Assembly (NCBI GenBank): GCA_937951625.1
Contig: CALFBP010000045.1
Coordinates: forward strand, 1 to 64,000
Source: an uncultured Thermoguttaceae bacterium
Lineage (GTDB): Bacteria > Planctomycetota > Planctomycetia > Pirellulales > Thermoguttaceae
DNA: 64,000 nucleotides
Reading direction: 5' to 3'
Of the stretch, positions 56,759 through 64,000 are shown in pieces. Each line of letters begins with the position of its first letter. Position 1 is the first letter of the stretch. Below the pieces are notes generated by a model, which saw only the letters and a program-made list of their open reading frames with translations, made no database searches and was not told where the DNA came from. The position numbers and the translations under genes are program-made.

Positions 56759-57874
56759 ATGAACATGCGAAGGCACACGATGCGATGGGCGGTTGTGGTG
56801 TTGGTAGTCGTGGGCGCGGCCGGGGGATTGGCCGAGGCTCTCGGACAACACCCCGACGTCATCCACCAGCCATATCGCTTGGATACGGGGCTTGTCTCGC
56901 GGTCCATTTCGTTCGAGAATCCCACGGGTGCGCCGGGCGAAGGGGGCAAGGCAGCGAGCAATCTCGGCGTGGGCCGGAAGGGCCTGGCCGCCAAGCCGAT
57001 CAAGCCCGGCGAGACGCTCGTGCTTTGCGACATTCAAGGCAAAGGCACCATCCGCCATATTTGGCTGACTACCGATCGAAGTCCCCAAAACCTCCGCAGC
57101 CTGGTGATTCGCGCCTGGTGGGACGGCCAGGAACATCCCAGTATCGAATGTCCGGTGGGCGATTTCTTCGGCTTTGCCCACGGGAAAGTAATGCCATACT
57201 TCTCTGCGGTCCACTCGGTGGGGCCCACGGCCGGGATGAACATCTGGCTGCCCATGCCCTTTACAAAGCAGGCGAAGTTCACGATCACCAACGAGGCGGA
57301 CGAGTCCGCGAAAGTCCCGCCGATCTATTACCAGATCGACTACACCCTCGGCGACCAGCACGCCGAGGACGTCGGCCGGTTGCACGTGCTCTTCCGTCGC
57401 GAGAATCCCACAACGCTCAAGCAAGACTTCGAACTTTTGCCTGAGCGCCAGAACAAAGGCCGCTTCATCGGCTCGGTGATCGGCGTCCGAAATCTCCACC
57501 CGGACCAGTGGTGGGGCGAAGGCGAGTTCAAAGTCTATATGGACGGTGACAAAGAATTTCCCACCATCTGCGGTACCGGAAGCGAAGACTACGTCGGTCT
57601 GGCCTGGGGTATGCAACAGACGCCCTTTTTCTACAACGGGTGCAGCCTGAACCAGAAAAACTTCGTCTCGATGTATCGCTGGCATTTGCCCGATCCGATC
57701 GCGTGGCAGAAGCAATGCCGGATCACGATCCAGCAAATCGCCTATAAGAACGGGTTGCAGGAGACGCAAGACGACTGGTCCTGCGCCACCTTCTGGTACG
57801 AGCCGCTGCCCAGCGCCGCCCTGCCGAAAATACCGGACGTGAAGGCCCGCACAGCCGATATCTGGACGGATTGA
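56759..57874 (+). CDS. Secreted GH172-family (DUF2961) protein
   Basis: A 371-residue exported protein (signal peptide about 1-29). The DUF2961 fold, a double beta-jellyroll, is evident: ISFENPTGAPGEGGKA, GTIRHIWLTTDRSPQN, CPVGDFFGFAHGK and the hallmark CGTGSEDYVGLAWG, which carries a conserved acidic residue. Characterised members (GH172) act on fructofuranosides or arabinofuranosides, so a furanoside-containing glycan is a reasonable guess. Many planctomycetes have several copies. ATG 56759 follows AAGGAG closely; ATG 56765 is an alternative. It converges with glpK. Confidence 0.88.
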   Translation: MNMRRHTMRWAVVVLVVVGAAGGLAEALGQHPDVIHQPYRLDTGLVSRSISFENPTGAPGEGGKAASNLGVGRKGLAAKPIKPGETLVLCDIQGKGTIRHIWLTTDRSPQNLRSLVIRAWWDGQEHPSIECPVGDFFGFAHGKVMPYFSAVHSVGPTAGMNIWLPMPFTKQAKFTITNEADESAKVPPIYYQIDYTLGDQHAEDVGRLHVLFRRENPTTLKQDFELLPERQNKGRFIGSVIGVRNLHPDQWWGEGEFKVYMDGDKEFPTICGTGSEDYVGLAWGMQQTPFFYNGCSLNQKNFVSMYRWHLPDPIAWQKQCRITIQQIAYKNGLQETQDDWSCATFWYEPLPSAALPKIPDVKARTADIWTD

Positions 57875-57937
57875 ACAGGGGTGGTCCCAACGAAAAGGCC
57901 CGCAGCGCCTTCGCCGCATCCCAGCGTGGGTCGGCCG

Positions 57938-59431
57938 CTAGGCCTCGATCCAGCGATGCGATCGCCGCACGGCCTCGGCCCAGCGGCGAAGGAGGCGGTG
58001 CCGGCTCTCAAGATCCATGTGGGGGACAAAAGATCGATCGAGCTTCCATTGTGAAGCCAGCTCGGCGAGATCGCGCCACACACCGACCGCCAGACCGGCT
58101 AGGTAGGCCGCGCCCAGCGCCGTCGTTTCGGCAATGACTGCCCGGTGAACCTCAACTCCGAGCAGATCGGCTTGGAATTGCATCAGCAGGTCGTTGACCG
58201 CAGCGCCGCCATCGACCTTCAATACCCGAAGCGGCGTGCCCGCATCGAGTTGCATGGCTTCGACGAGGTCGCGGGTCTGAAAGGCCATGGCCTCTAAGGC
58301 GGCTCGGGCGAGATGGCCAGCCTTCGTCCCGCGCGTGATGCCAAGGATTGCGCCCCGCGCGCACGGATCCCAATGCGGTGCGCCTAACCCAACGAGAGCA
58401 GGTACAAAGTACACGCCGCCATTGTCGGGCACGGTGGCGGCCAGCCGCTCGACGTCGGCCGAGCGCTGGATAATGCCCAGCCCATCGCGGAGCCATTGCA
58501 CCGCCGCACCGGCCACAAACACTGAGCCTTCCAAGCAATATGTGACGCGATCTTCTAACTGCCAACCAATGGTGCTGAGCAACTGGTGGCGTGACTCGAC
58601 CGGCCGATCACCGGTGTTCCATAATAAAAAACAGCCTGTGCCATAGGTGTTTTTGGCGGTGCCCGGCTCGAAACACGCCTGGCCAAACATCGCGGCTTGC
58701 TGATCGCCGGCCACGCCCATGATTGGAATCGCCCGGCCGAACCATTCCTCCAAGGACTGGCCGAACAAGCCGCTGGACGGCCGTACCTCGGGCAACATGG
58801 CGCGGGGAATGTCGAGAATTTTTAGCAGTTCGTCGTCCCAATCCAGGCTGTGGATGTTGTAAAGCAAAGTACGGCTGGCGTTGCTCGGATCGGTCACATG
58901 ACAGCGGCCCCCGGTCAGACGCCAAATGAGCCAACTATCGACCGTGCCGAAGAGGATTTCTCCCTTCAAGGCCTTGGCGCGAAGGCCCTCGTGCGTGTCC
59001 AACAAGTGTTTGATCTTGGTGCCGGAGAAATAGGCGTCGAGCACGAGACCGGTCTTCTGGCGGAAGACCGGCTCAAGTCCCTCTCGTTTGAGCTGATCGC
59101 AAATCCCGGCACTGATGCGGCTTTGCCAAACCACGGCGTTGGCCACGGGACGCCCGGTGGCGCGTTCCCAGAGGACCGTGGTTTCCCGCTGATTCGCCAA
59201 CCCAATCGCCGCGATGTCTTCGGCCGTTTTGCCGGATCGGGCGAGGGCCTGGCGGGCCACACGGAGTTGGGAGGCCCAGATCGTCTCGGGATCGTGCTCG
59301 ACCACCCCTGGCGCAGGCAGGATCTGTTCGAATTCTTCCTGGACGCTGGCGAGCGGCTTGCCGGCGGAGTCCCAGACGAAGGCCCGGCTCGACGTGGTGC
59401 CCTGATCCAAGGCGAGGATGCAGTTCGGCAT
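57938..59431 (-). CDS. glpK: Glycerol kinase
   Basis: Phosphorylates glycerol to sn-glycerol 3-phosphate. The 497-residue FGGY-family kinase begins [20 protein letters not shown] and has [40 protein letters not shown], and the C-terminal FGGY signature region [20 protein letters not shown]. Length matches the family (about 500). No glpF, glpD or glpR is adjacent, so uptake and oxidation must be encoded elsewhere. The ATG has GAGGAG upstream. Confidence 0.96.
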   Translation of the reverse strand: MPNCILALDQGTTSSRAFVWDSAGKPLASVQEEFEQILPAPGVVEHDPETIWASQLRVARQALARSGKTAEDIAAIGLANQRETTVLWERATGRPVANAVVWQSRISAGICDQLKREGLEPVFRQKTGLVLDAYFSGTKIKHLLDTHEGLRAKALKGEILFGTVDSWLIWRLTGGRCHVTDPSNASRTLLYNIHSLDWDDELLKILDIPRAMLPEVRPSSGLFGQSLEEWFGRAIPIMGVAGDQQAAMFGQACFEPGTAKNTYGTGCFLLWNTGDRPVESRHQLLSTIGWQLEDRVTYCLEGSVFVAGAAVQWLRDGLGIIQRSADVERLAATVPDNGGVYFVPALVGLGAPHWDPCARGAILGITRGTKAGHLARAALEAMAFQTRDLVEAMQLDAGTPLRVLKVDGGAAVNDLLMQFQADLLGVEVHRAVIAETTALGAAYLAGLAVGVWRDLAELASQWKLDRSFVPHMDLESRHRLLRRWAEAVRRSHRWIEA

Positions 59432-59817
59432 GGATTCTCCTCGAAAGTGACGCGCTCGGCCAACAGTTTATACCGATCCATGGAGAAAACGAAACCCGCG
59501 GGGATGCGGGCTCGATGCGCAAGGAGGGGCTGTCTCGGGCAATTCCGCTCGAGGGCAAGTGAAAGCGCCGCACCCGGTGGAAAGGCGGGAACTGTGGCAC
59601 AAGGCACTGCGATAGCAGCCGGGCCGAAGACGATGTCCGGTAGAAGAGCTTGCCGACCGGATAACGGCTGCGTCGCTACTCGGCCGAACGCAGCGGGGGG
59701 GCTCGCGCCCACATCGGAGTGGAGTGGGGCGAATGTCGGCGGATGCTAGCAAAGCTAGCATATCCCTCTTTGACGACGGGACACTGCCGCAGTGAAGAAT
59801 GAAAAGCCTTCCGCGGC
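59432..59817. other. Region between glpK and the first BON gene
   Basis: 386 bases that should hold the glpK promoter. It carries the perfect inverted repeat at 59743-59761. No gene supported. Confidence 0.5.
59743..59761. promoter_or_regulatory. Perfect 8-bp inverted repeat
   Basis: ATGCTAGC-AAA-GCTAGCAT, same 8-3-8 geometry as the repeat at 3889-3907 but with a different sequence. No T-run on either side. It lies 57 bases past the end of the first BON gene and 312 bases before glpK. Operator or RNA hairpin are both possible. Confidence 0.4.
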
Positions 59818-60108
59818 TTAAGAAATGACCTCGATCCCGTTGGTCAGCTCTCCGGTCCCCGAAAGCTCCATGGCGGCGTGCTGCGCCTTCTGTTTTGTGT
59901 AGAACGACGTGCAACGTCCGGTGAGCCGGATGCCACTACCGCTGACTTCCACACGCAGATTGCGCACACCGCCACAGGTCTCGCGAGAAACGGCTCGCTC
60001 GATCGAAGCGGCAAGTTGCTCGGCCTCCGCCAAGGTTTCGGGCAAAGGATGGGGCTGCCTAGCAAACCTACCAACGACCGGCGAACTACCGCTCACCCGA
60101 TGGCTCAT
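59818..60108 (-). CDS. Small BON-domain protein
   Basis: A 96-residue protein whose C-terminal ~65 residues match the BON fold, a small alpha-beta phospholipid-associated domain: IERAVSRETCGGVRNLRVEV then GIRLTGRCTSFYTKQKAQHA and a final strand. There is no signal peptide or membrane segment, so its place is uncertain; BON domains are often periplasmic. The ATG has GAGGAGG 5 bases upstream. A second gene of the same type lies 185 bases upstream on the same strand. Confidence 0.7.
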   Translation of the reverse strand: MSHRVSGSSPVVGRFARQPHPLPETLAEAEQLAASIERAVSRETCGGVRNLRVEVSGSGIRLTGRCTSFYTKQKAQHAAMELSGTGELTNGIEVIS

Positions 60109-60293
60109 GAGTCCCTCCTCGCGGACGGCCTAGCGAGCGCGTCGTGCGTCGCCATCCACGATCCACTTTGGGGCGCTTCCGTGCGTCCAGCGCCTCCTGA
60201 TCGGGCCATCGCCAGTCCTCCCGACTCCTAGTTTCTCCGAGACTCCAGCGGTGTTGCCCAGAGGGATTTAGGAGAGCTGTCTCCGGCCTTTTT

Positions 60294-60557
60294 CTACTCG
60301 CCTATCGTTCCGTCCATCCGGCACTCGCGCACACGAATGGAGTTGTTCAGCTCGATCTCACACTCCTTACAAACTGACCGCACCACTTCCTGAGCCAATT
60401 GCTTGTGATAATAGCTCGAAACGATACCCCTAATCACCAGCCCGTTCTCGCACTGCTCCACACTTAGCTTCCGTAACTCGCTTACCGGACTATTCCGAAG
60501 GGCGGCTTGGGCCCGCGGTTGAAGCGTATCGAAAACCGATACGGTGGCCGTCAACAT
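60294..60557 (-). CDS. Second small BON-domain-like protein
   Basis: The 87-residue product (MLTATVSVFDTLQPRAQAAL at the start) has a single BON-like unit: a helix, then LSVEQCENGLVIRGIVSSYY and HKQLAQEVVRSVCKECEIEL. It is shorter than and only distantly similar to the neighbouring BON protein, but the helix-strand order is the same. The ATG at 60557 is chosen because AAGGGAG is just upstream; a longer in-frame start has no ribosome site. A promoter candidate lies about 215 bases upstream. Function unknown. Confidence 0.6.
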   Translation of the reverse strand: MLTATVSVFDTLQPRAQAALRNSPVSELRKLSVEQCENGLVIRGIVSSYYHKQLAQEVVRSVCKECEIELNNSIRVRECRMDGTIGE

Positions 60558-60946
60558 AGGACTCCCTTCTCCCATTACGAGGCCAGCTTCCACTGGTCTG
60601 TATGACAAACCAGCGACGCGGCGCTCAAACGAATGAACCTAACGCCGATACGACACAGCCCCCAGCGCGATGTTCCGTCTCAGAAGCCAGAAATCCGCAG
60701 AAGACCTAATCCGACGGACTTCGCAAGATCGGCACAATTTCTTCCTGCGCGCTTCTAGAACATTCGGCTGTTAAATGTAAACCGTTTTTATTCGTTGAGT
60801 CAACCCCCCAACGGTAAAATTCTTGGAGAAACGAACGACCTTTTTCGTAGATCAGAGCAGGGCGGTAAGAGGACAGCGAACTCCTGAACGCTCTTCCGGC
60901 GCGAGCTGGTAGAAGCCGTGCGTAAGAGTTTACGAAATTTTGGGAT
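60558..60946. other. Intergenic region upstream of the second BON gene
   Basis: About 390 AT-richer bases between the apgM-cysC operon and the BON genes, containing the promoter candidate at 60774-60803. No gene supported. Confidence 0.5.
60774..60803 (-). promoter_or_regulatory. Candidate promoter for the BON genes
   Basis: On the minus strand TTGACT, 18-base AT-rich spacer, TACATT. Leads toward the second BON gene with a leader of about 210 nt. Confidence 0.4.
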
Positions 60947-61609
60947 TTAATTCGCTATCTTACCCAGAGCCCGCAAAGCATCGATTACTTGCTCCGCGAG
61001 TACCCCTGGCGGGTTGTTTACCGCGTCCAAGCGAATTTCAGGGTTCAGAGGCGGCTCATAAGGGTCATCGATTCCGGTAAAACCCTTCAATTCCCCGGCC
61101 CGGGCCTTTTTGTAAAGCCCCTTGGGATCTCGGGCCTCACATACCTCGATCGGAGCATCGACGAATACCTCGATAAAGTCGCCTTCTTTCATCGAGGCCC
61201 GCACGCGGTCACGGTCTGCGCGATAAGGACTGATGAAGGCCGTAATTGCAATCAGGCCCGCTTCGGCGAATAGCTTTGCGACCGCCCCAATACGGCGGAT
61301 ATTCTCCTCGCGATCTTGGGCCGAAAACCCCAAACCAAAGCGTCTGGCGAACTCTTCCCCATGGACTGGCCGAAGCATGGCCGGCGAGGCATTCAAGCCG
61401 TGACGAATGTTGTCGCCATCCAGGACAAAACTATGCACTCCCAAGGCGTGCAGTTTGTGATCCACCAAGTTGGCTACGGTGCTTTTGCCGCAGGCGCTAA
61501 GTCCAGTGAACCATACTACACACCCTCGATGACCATTCAGGGCTTCGCGTTCTTCCCGGGAAACAGCGTGATCGTGCCAATGAACTTGTACTTGGGCGTC
61601 TTGTGTCAT
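60947..61609 (-). CDS. cysC: Adenylylsulfate kinase (APS kinase)
   Basis: Phosphorylates APS to PAPS, the sulfate donor for sulfation and one route of sulfate assimilation. The 220-residue product has the P-loop GLSACGKST (a variant of GLSGxGKST), the motif [46 protein letters not shown], and [20 protein letters not shown]. No cysD or cysN is next to it. It follows a glycosyltransferase gene by 30 bases, so PAPS may serve polysaccharide sulfation (inference). ATG 61609 is used; in-frame GTG and TTG lie just upstream. Confidence 0.92.
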   Translation of the reverse strand: MTQDAQVQVHWHDHAVSREEREALNGHRGCVVWFTGLSACGKSTVANLVDHKLHALGVHSFVLDGDNIRHGLNASPAMLRPVHGEEFARRFGLGFSAQDREENIRRIGAVAKLFAEAGLIAITAFISPYRADRDRVRASMKEGDFIEVFVDAPIEVCEARDPKGLYKKARAGELKGFTGIDDPYEPPLNPEIRLDAVNNPPGVLAEQVIDALRALGKIAN

Positions 61610-61639
61610 GGTCGCTTTCACCAATGGTTTGAAAGGTAA

Positions 61640-62776
61640 TCATGATACGCTTGATTGCCGGTGTTGGCAACCGAGTTTCGCCATCAAGGCCTCCCATTGA
61701 TCCAAGATCGGGTCCAGGGCGAATCGCTTCGCCGTTTCAGCGGCGTTCTGGCCCAAGCGGCGCCGTAAGTCGGCGTCGCGCATCAGTTCGGTCATTGCCG
61801 CAGCCAGCTTGGACACGTCTTCGAGGGGCGTGAGAATCGCATTTTTTCCAGGTTGAAGCCACTCGGGCTGGCCGGTCATGCAGTGGGTGACCACTGCCGG
61901 CAGCCCACAGGCCATGGCTTCCAGCAGGGCCATGGGCAGGGCTTCCCAACGGGAGGAAAGCACAAACACGTCGGCCTGTTTCAGGGTGGCTCCTGGTTGA
62001 GGAATCTTGCCTGGCAGCAACACCCGATTGGTCAGCCCCCGCTCGGCGGCCAATGCCTCCAACTCGCCGCGGAGCGGCCCTTCGCCAAGGATCACCAATC
62101 CCCAGTCGGGAAACGAGTCGGCAAGCGAGGCGAAGGCCTTAATCAGTAGATCGAATCCCTTTTCAGGGACCAGCCTGCCCATGGCGATGATCGCGTGGGG
62201 CCAAGCCCAATTCACCGGGACGGCAGGCTCCGCAAGTTCGGCGAAGTCGACGGGATTGGGGATCACCGTGCGTCGCTCGGGCGGAATCCAGGCGAAATAT
62301 CCGTCCATCGCTTTGCAGACACTTACCACCCCGGCCGCCCAGCGGTAGGCGATATGGCGGAGCCGTTGCCAGGGTTGGGGCAGGGGTTCACGGATCGGGT
62401 CCGTGTGTTCGGTCACAAGGACCGGCAGCGAGAGCCCAACCGTCGCCAAAACAGCCAAGACGTTCGTCCGGCTAAGAAAGGAAATCACCACGTCGGGCCG
62501 GGCTTGGCGGATCGCGCGGCGAAGCCCCGCCAGGCGACGGAGATTCGACCACAATTTATCTGCCAACCCCTCGGTGTCCCAACCCAAATCGAGGGCCACA
62601 CGCTGGACGTCCTTTGGCAATTGAAAAAAGTCGGCCTCCAAGCCGTAGATCGAGACAACGGTTACTCGGTGACCGCGGCTAGCGAATCCCTTGGCCAGGG
62701 AGACAAGCACCCGCTCGGCTCCCCCTCCGGAAAGCGATGGGATGACCAAGGCCAATCGCATGGTGGGCGAAGCCAT
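61640..62776 (-). CDS. Glycosyltransferase family 4-type
   Basis: A 378-residue GT-B glycosyltransferase. The N-terminal domain starts RLALVIPSLSGGGAERVLVS, the loop typical of GT4. The C-terminal domain has VIPNPVDF, AMGRLVPEKGFDLLIKAFAS, and the nucleotide-sugar-binding SRWEALPMALLEAMACGLP with the E-x7-E pattern. It would add a sugar to a polysaccharide or lipid acceptor at the inner membrane; donor and acceptor unknown. Its ATG immediately follows the stop of apgM, so the two are translationally coupled, and cysC follows 30 bases later. Confidence 0.9.
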   Translation of the reverse strand: MASPTMRLALVIPSLSGGGAERVLVSLAKGFASRGHRVTVVSIYGLEADFFQLPKDVQRVALDLGWDTEGLADKLWSNLRRLAGLRRAIRQARPDVVISFLSRTNVLAVLATVGLSLPVLVTEHTDPIREPLPQPWQRLRHIAYRWAAGVVSVCKAMDGYFAWIPPERRTVIPNPVDFAELAEPAVPVNWAWPHAIIAMGRLVPEKGFDLLIKAFASLADSFPDWGLVILGEGPLRGELEALAAERGLTNRVLLPGKIPQPGATLKQADVFVLSSRWEALPMALLEAMACGLPAVVTHCMTGQPEWLQPGKNAILTPLEDVSKLAAAMTELMRDADLRRRLGQNAAETAKRFALDPILDQWEALMAKLGCQHRQSSVS

Positions 62777-63982
62777 TCAGGCCCCGAATTTGGCCAGCCG
62801 GCCCGCGTGGGCCAAGGCCAGCGGCATCAAATACACCGCCTCGAACTGCCCCAAGCCGCCACGAAGGGCCTCGGTCTCGCCAAATGCTTGGCAGGCGTCC
62901 GGCCGACACGTGGCGGCCGAGAGGAGCACGGGCACCGGATGCCAACTGTGGCTGGCCAGTTTAGCGGGGGTGCTATGATCGCCGGTGACGATCAACACGT
63001 CAGGCTTGAGGGCCTCGACCCGGGGTACGATCCTGTCGAAGGCCTCGATCATCTTTACCTTTTCCGCGAAATTCCCATCCTCCCCGCGGCTATCCGTGTA
63101 TTTGAAGTGGACAAAGAAGAAGTCGAAGTCATTCCAGGCCTGCTCGAGCACGTCGATTTCTTCGTCGAGCGATTTCGGTGCGCCGATGACTTGCATCCCC
63201 ACGAGGCGAGCCAGCCCTTTGTACATGGGATAAACGGCGATGGCCGCCGCCTTGAGGCCGTAGACCTCTTCATACGTGGGCAGGGCTGGCTTCACCGAAA
63301 AGCCGCGCAATGTCAGGCCATTGGCCTTGGGCTGCCCGGCCAAGATTTTTTCGGCTTGGGCCACGAATTCCTTGGCGACCTCGGCGGTGCGTTGGCTGTC
63401 GGGATGGGTGGCGACGGGATCGAGGGGAGGAACGCCGGTTTTTTGGGGGTCGGTGTCCTCGACGTTCCCCCCAAGCCCCTCCCCACGGAAAATCACCGCA
63501 AAGCGGTGCTCTTGCACCGGCTCGACGAACACCTCCACACCCGGGATTTTGACCTGCCGCAACGAGATGGCCAGCGGGGCACTCTCCTGGGTCGGAATTC
63601 GTCCCGCCCGACGGTCCTTGATCACCCGATCCGGTCCCAAGGTGCAGAAGTTGCAGCGAATCGCCACGTCCTTGGGCCCCACTTCGAAGCCGATGCCGGT
63701 CGCCTCCAAGACCCCCCGGCCAATCACATATTTCAAGGGATCGTATCCGAACAGGCCCAAATGTCCCGGACCACTTCCGGGGGTGATGCCGGGCTTGATG
63801 GCCACCATGCTCCCCAAAACGCCGGTCTTGGCCAGGCGGTCCAGATTGGGCGTTTGGGCGGCCTCCAACTCGGTGGGTCCACCCGGTTCCAGCGGCAGGC
63901 CACCGATCCCGTCCGCAACCAGAAGCACGATTTTGGAGTTATTTTTTTCGATCAGACTGCGAACTAAGTCCTGAATATCCAT
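62777..63982 (-). CDS. apgM: 2,3-bisphosphoglycerate-independent phosphoglycerate mutase, archaeal type
   Basis: Interconverts 3- and 2-phosphoglycerate in glycolysis and gluconeogenesis. The 401-residue protein belongs to the ApgM branch of the alkaline phosphatase superfamily: KIVLLVADGIGGLP with a metal-binding Asp, the nucleophile Ser in TPGSGPGHLGLFGYDP, HFKYTDSRGEDGN, and VLIVTGDHSTPA with the second metal site. ApgM is widespread in archaea and several bacterial groups including planctomycetes. It is the first gene of the apgM-glycosyltransferase-cysC set in this window; the DNA upstream of 63982 is cut off 18 bases later. Confidence 0.93.
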   Translation of the reverse strand: MDIQDLVRSLIEKNNSKIVLLVADGIGGLPLEPGGPTELEAAQTPNLDRLAKTGVLGSMVAIKPGITPGSGPGHLGLFGYDPLKYVIGRGVLEATGIGFEVGPKDVAIRCNFCTLGPDRVIKDRRAGRIPTQESAPLAISLRQVKIPGVEVFVEPVQEHRFAVIFRGEGLGGNVEDTDPQKTGVPPLDPVATHPDSQRTAEVAKEFVAQAEKILAGQPKANGLTLRGFSVKPALPTYEEVYGLKAAAIAVYPMYKGLARLVGMQVIGAPKSLDEEIDVLEQAWNDFDFFFVHFKYTDSRGEDGNFAEKVKMIEAFDRIVPRVEALKPDVLIVTGDHSTPAKLASHSWHPVPVLLSAATCRPDACQAFGETEALRGGLGQFEAVYLMPLALAHAGRLAKFGA

Positions 63983-64000
63983 GAGCTTAATTCCTTGAGT

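Noticed and set aside
62195-63967. Plus-strand open frame (590 codons) opposite apgM and the glycosyltransferase
   Set aside because: Antisense shadow of two well-supported genes.

Overview
The window is high-GC bacterial DNA, almost certainly from a planctomycete (Pirellulales-like). No single gene proves this, but several point the same way: the PVC-type small basic protein, a SpoVG protein carrying a zinc ribbon, a very long SecA, DUF6807 and GH172-type (DUF2961) secreted proteins, many signal-peptide hydrolases, hopanoid genes, Kdo/LPS genes and archaeal-type phosphoglycerate mutase. The species cannot be named from this sequence alone. No CRISPR array, rRNA or plasmid origin was seen. 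One tRNA was found.

Layout. 0-3.4 kb: flagellar fliD-fliS on the minus strand. 3.4-9.5 kb: small basic protein, a LarA-type racemase, a cupin, a beta-propeller lactonase, an S49 peptidase-like lipoprotein and a secreted unknown. 9.6-17.6 kb: housekeeping genes on the plus strand: lysS, a LolC/E-LolD-like ABC pair, a branched-chain aminotransferase, a DedA protein, ispE and zinc-ribbon SpoVG. 17.6-20.5 kb: a DUF6807 protein, tRNA-Leu(CAA), and an integrase truncated by an IS1380-family remnant, which looks like the scar of an integrated element. 20.6-24 kb: a 1116-residue secreted LamG plus glycosidase-like protein. 24-31.5 kb: infA, metK, a polytopic membrane protein, then squalene-hopene cyclase and HpnH, which make C35 hopanoid precursors. 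31.6-41.3 kb: kdtA, secA, a NagX-like membrane acyltransferase, a ROK glucokinase, a small unknown and an LptF/G permease. 41.5-47.7 kb: two secreted alpha/beta hydrolases, an SDR, a small unknown and a FmdB-type zinc ribbon, with a 1 kb stretch lacking a convincing gene. 48.1-57.9 kb: secreted glycan-processing genes (GH5-like, sialate O-acetylesterase-like, DUF4838/malectin-like, GH172-like) interrupted by nnrE. 57.9-64 kb: glpK, two small BON-domain proteins, and an apgM-glycosyltransferase-cysC operon, all on the minus strand.

How the genes fit together. Core functions (translation, protein export, SAM synthesis, isoprenoid synthesis) are mixed with envelope building (hopanoids, Kdo transfer, LPS export, lipoprotein sorting). 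A large secreted set fits a cell that breaks down complex O-acylated polysaccharides. The most unusual signals are the zinc ribbon inserted into SpoVG, a five-fold internal repeat in the enlarged SecA helical region, a possibly permuted malectin module, and the multidomain secreted glycan enzymes. Starts were chosen by ribosome binding sites and family length and often differ from the longest open frame.
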